Positions 62,058-64,000 of a DNA stretch of 64,000 nucleotides are shown one piece after another. Below the pieces are notes generated by a model that was not told where the DNA came from, did not search any database, and saw only the letters and a list, made by a program, of their open reading frames with translations. The position numbers were made by a program, and so were the translations under genes. The DNA comes from a virus. Numbering within the stretch: position 1 is the first letter of the stretch; each line of letters starts with the position of its first letter. Location: the IMG/VR virus record IMGVR_UViG_3300047480_000545, positions 1-64,000 of that record, one strand, 5' to 3'.

Positions 62058-62249
62058 ATGCTTATTATAGGATGCAAACATAGAGCAAACTCATATTCTG
62101 CTATAAATGCCGTTAGAAAGCACACTGGAAAAAGTTTACTTGAAAGTAAAAGACTTATTGAAAGCGTGATGGAAGGAAAGACTGTTGAACTTCCTGATGA
62201 TTTTGTCCTACGAGAAGATTTGGAAGATGCCAACTTTTTAGTGGCTTGA
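62058..62249 (+). CDS. ribosomal L7/L12 C-terminal-domain-like small protein
   Basis: 63 residues. SAINAVRKHTGKSLLESKRL has the pattern of the L7/L12 C-terminal domain (K-x-x-x-I-K-x-V-R-x-x-T-G-L-x-L-K-E-A-K), which recruits EF-Tu, EF-G and other GTPases. It lacks the L12 N-terminal dimerisation part. Located 1.4 kb after the RNA that resembles the L11/L12-stalk base, it could bind host translation factors. Similar stand-alone domains exist in other large phages. Confidence 0.7.
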   Translation: MLIIGCKHRANSYSAINAVRKHTGKSLLESKRLIESVMEGKTVELPDDFVLREDLEDANFLVA

Positions 62250-62274
62250 CTTATTTGAGTTTTTTTGATATGAT
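62246..62274 (+). promoter_or_regulatory. sigma70-like promoter
   Basis: TTGACT, 17-bp T-rich spacer, TATGAT; no GANTC. Drives the methyltransferase gene. Confidence 0.65.
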
Positions 62275-62292
62275 GTATAAAATGAGGTAAAA

Positions 62293-63186
62293 ATGAAAGT
62301 ATTAGGACTATTCAGTGGAATCGGTGGCTTTGAACTTGGGCTTCAACGCGCAGGGTTTGATATAACTGCCATGTGTGAAATCGAAGAACCAGCCACACGG
62401 GTTCTAAAAAAGAATTTTCCTAACGCTGTTATTTTTGACAACGTAAAAACTCTCTCACTGAAAGGTGGAGAGTATGATGTTATGTGCGGGGGGTTCCCTT
62501 GCCAAGACATTTCTGTAGGTGGAAAAGGTGCTGGCATTACTGGTGAACGTTCTGGATTATGGAAAGAGTATCTACGACTTATAGATGAAGGGAAACCAAA
62601 ATATGCGATCATTGAAAACGTCTTTGCAATCCTTGGCAGAGGAATTGAAGTCGTCCTACACGACCTTGCCCAAATCGGGTACGATGCGACTTGGACAATC
62701 TACGACTCCAAGTTTTTTGGAGTTCCCCAACGAAGACGTAGAGTTTACATTGTGGCCGTCCGTGACGGAATCCCCCTTGGAACCGAAATCTTCAAGTTTA
62801 GAGAACGTGATACTGACGAACACAGAAGAAAAGTGGAATCTATCTCACAAGGCTTTGAGTGGAGTTTTGAGGCGAAGCCAGAAAGAGGGCAAGAAGCCTT
62901 TACCTACATCACTCGTCAAAGCAATGCAGAATTTACCGAATCAGGATTAGCATCAACTCTTTGTAAACGAGACTATAAACAGTTTACAGATTTGGTAATC
63001 ACTGAAAATAGAATACGCAGGGTTACTCCAACTGAACGACTACTTCTACAGTCGTTCCCAATTGATTGGTTTGATGGTTGCGACCTAACCGATACTCAAA
63101 AGTTCGTGTATAATGGAATGACGGTAAATGTCATTCAGCATGTTGGTGAGTTGATACGGGAATTTGATGATGCACAACAAGTTTGA
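62293..63186 (+). CDS. DNA cytosine-C5 methyltransferase
   Basis: 297 residues. LGLFSGIGGFELGLQRAGF (motif I), CGGFPCQDISVGG (motif IV, catalytic Cys), AIIENV (VI), FGVPQRRRRVYIVA (VIII), RRVTPTERLLLQSFP (IX) and NGMTVNVIQHVGELI (X). Complete Dcm-type enzyme; no restriction partner nearby, so it probably protects phage DNA. Recognition site unknown, but it is not an adenine (GANTC) enzyme. Overlaps the next gene. Confidence 0.9.
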   Translation: MKVLGLFSGIGGFELGLQRAGFDITAMCEIEEPATRVLKKNFPNAVIFDNVKTLSLKGGEYDVMCGGFPCQDISVGGKGAGITGERSGLWKEYLRLIDEGKPKYAIIENVFAILGRGIEVVLHDLAQIGYDATWTIYDSKFFGVPQRRRRVYIVAVRDGIPLGTEIFKFRERDTDEHRRKVESISQGFEWSFEAKPERGQEAFTYITRQSNAEFTESGLASTLCKRDYKQFTDLVITENRIRRVTPTERLLLQSFPIDWFDGCDLTDTQKFVYNGMTVNVIQHVGELIREFDDAQQV

Positions 63187-63805
63187 CTTTCAGAAGGTTG
63201 AAGATTTCGACAATCACATCAACCTTTCTATTCCAAACTACCAAGGACTATATGACGTTTTTAGAGCCATAGCCCTTGAATACATGCCACCAGAGGGTCA
63301 GTGCGTTGACATTGGATGTAGCACTGGTAAGTTTCTCAATGACCTCTCTGCCTCAACAGAGGGCTTCTACGTAGGTATTGACGTAGTTGAAATGGCGTCT
63401 GATAAAAATTTTGTGTTTCTCAACCAAGATGTAATCACTGCATTGGAAAACTTTACATCCGTTGACCTGATCGTATCTATGTTCACGTTACAGTTTCTTG
63501 GTAAATACAAACGCCGACAAGTTGTAAAAAAGTTGAAAGAGTTGATAGACAACGGTGCAACACTGCTACTTGCCGAAAAGGTATTCAGTGATACCGCCAA
63601 ACTAAACTCTATCATGACAAAAGAACACTACAACCAAAAACGAAAACACTTCACCGATACTGAGATTTTGGATAAAGATTACAGTTTGATTGGTAAGATG
63701 TTTTGTTTGACTAATGCCGAAATCACCGAAGAATTGAAATATCTTGGTCATGCAGACCAAGTTTGGCAAAGCTATAACTTTCGTGGTTGGGTAGTAAGAC
63801 GATAA
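63167..63805 (+). CDS. SAM-binding protein, CmoA-like
   Basis: About 212 residues. CVDIGCSTGKFLNDL (motif I), YVGIDVVEMA, VDLIVSMFTLQFL. TNAEITEELKYLGHADQVWQ then SYNFRGWVVRR at the end mirrors the CmoA ending (WFQCFNFGS). CmoA makes carboxy-SAM for cmo5U34 of tRNA; a plain methyltransferase is the alternative. It lies next to a tRNA-Thr gene. Confidence 0.65.
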   Translation: MMHNKFDFQKVEDFDNHINLSIPNYQGLYDVFRAIALEYMPPEGQCVDIGCSTGKFLNDLSASTEGFYVGIDVVEMASDKNFVFLNQDVITALENFTSVDLIVSMFTLQFLGKYKRRQVVKKLKELIDNGATLLLAEKVFSDTAKLNSIMTKEHYNQKRKHFTDTEILDKDYSLIGKMFCLTNAEITEELKYLGHADQVWQSYNFRGWVVRR

Positions 63806-63808
63806 ATA
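63801..63808 (+). promoter_or_regulatory. possible late promoter (GATAAATA)
   Basis: Overlaps the previous stop, eight bases before tRNA-Thr. Confidence 0.4.
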
Positions 63809-63815
63809 CTTTTAT

Positions 63816-63890
63816 GCTGCGGTAGCTCAGTGGTAGAGCACTTCATTGGTAATGAAGAGGTCAAGAGTTCAATCCTCTTTCGCAGCACCA
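63816..63890 (+). tRNA. tRNA-Thr(GGU)
   Basis: Acceptor GCTGCGG/TCGCAGC, A73, CCA; stem CTTCA/TGAAG, loop TTGGTAA. Confidence 0.95.
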
Positions 63891-63906
63891 TTTTCCAACA
63901 ATGTAG

Positions 63907-63935
63907 TTGACTTCTTTCACGAATCAGTATATAAA
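63907..63935 (+). promoter_or_regulatory. GANTC-type sigma70 promoter
   Basis: TTGACT, 17-bp spacer with GAATC at positions 9-13, TATAAA, followed by AAGGAG of the last gene. Confidence 0.82.
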
Positions 63936-63960
63936 CATACTGTGAGAAGGAGATACGAAA

Positions 63961-64000
63961 TGACGAAGTTTGTAAAAGCTAAGTTCGAAACTTCTGGTGA
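63961..64000 (+). CDS. start of a gene running out of the window
   Basis: ATG 63961 behind AGAAGGAG; visible residues MTKFVKAKFETSG. Cut by the window end, so product unknown. Confidence 0.55.

Noticed and set aside
62293-63186. Restriction-modification system
   Set aside because: Only a complete C5 methyltransferase is present; no restriction enzyme gene flanks it.

Overview
The window is one strand-coherent stretch of a large double-stranded DNA bacteriophage genome. Every gene I accept is on the plus strand. Genes are packed end to end with ATGA or TGATG start/stop overlaps, and there is no CRISPR array, insertion sequence or integrase. T4-type late promoters (TATAAATA and one-base variants) precede virion-like genes, and there is a typical large-phage set of nucleotide, RNA and translation genes (thymidine kinase, DHFR, MazG, GMP reductase, RNA ligase, about 20 tRNAs). 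This suggests a T4-superfamily tailed phage. Two independent signs point to an alphaproteobacterial host: (i) at least 16 sigma70-like promoters with an exact 17-bp spacer carry GAATC, a CcrM (GANTC) methylation site, usually at the same spacer position; (ii) the tRNA-His has A73 and no G-1. The host call is an inference.

Layout. 0-4.5 kb: short overlapping genes including a HAD phosphatase-like protein, thymidine kinase and MazG. 4.5-7.0 kb: an 820-residue FG-GAP repeat protein behind a late promoter. 7.2-13.5 kb: small genes, a metallophosphoesterase, an exported subtilase with a possible outer-membrane C-terminus, a sulfotransferase-like protein, DHFR and an A-type Fe-S carrier. 13.5-20.6 kb: an envelope/proteolysis region with an SPFH protein, a cytosolic ClpP-like protease, a MotA/ExbB-like plus MotB/ExbD-like pair, two small membrane proteins, a membrane-anchored ClpP-fold protease and an SbmA/BacA-like peptide transporter. 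20.6-40 kb: many small unknown genes with a second phosphoesterase, PTH2, a Toprim protein, an RNA ligase, a C-terminally short UDP-sugar dehydrogenase, YqeY, an exoribonuclease, a GreA-like factor and a SleB-like hydrolase. 40-50.5 kb: two structured non-coding RNAs, GMP reductase, a cytidylyltransferase, glutaredoxin, a TPM-LemA-like pair, a CCA-adding enzyme with foreign codon usage, and small genes each with its own GANTC promoter. 50.5-63.9 kb: a tRNA archipelago of about 20 canonical tRNAs and several tRNA-like RNAs, interleaved with TilS, an SGNH hydrolase, two methyltransferases, an ornithine-decarboxylase-like enzyme, a LamG protein, a sirtuin, a second sulfotransferase-like protein, an L7/L12-like small protein and a cytosine-C5 methyltransferase.

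The strongest novelty candidates are RNA-based. Directly after the sirtuin gene lies a near-exact copy of the 23S rRNA GTPase-associated centre (the L11/L12-stalk docking site), 1.4 kb from a gene for an L7/L12-like domain. Several inter-tRNA spacers fold with paired ends and an encoded CCA but lack a normal anticodon arm, and one looks like a circularly permuted tRNA. A roughly 540-nt highly structured RNA (43.4-44.0 kb) and several RNAs closed by 13-23-bp terminal stems are also present. With the CCA-adding enzyme, TilS, RNA ligase, PTH2 and a CmoA-like protein, they suggest that this phage rebuilds or decoys the host translation apparatus. A second candidate is the energised envelope module at 15.9-20.6 kb.
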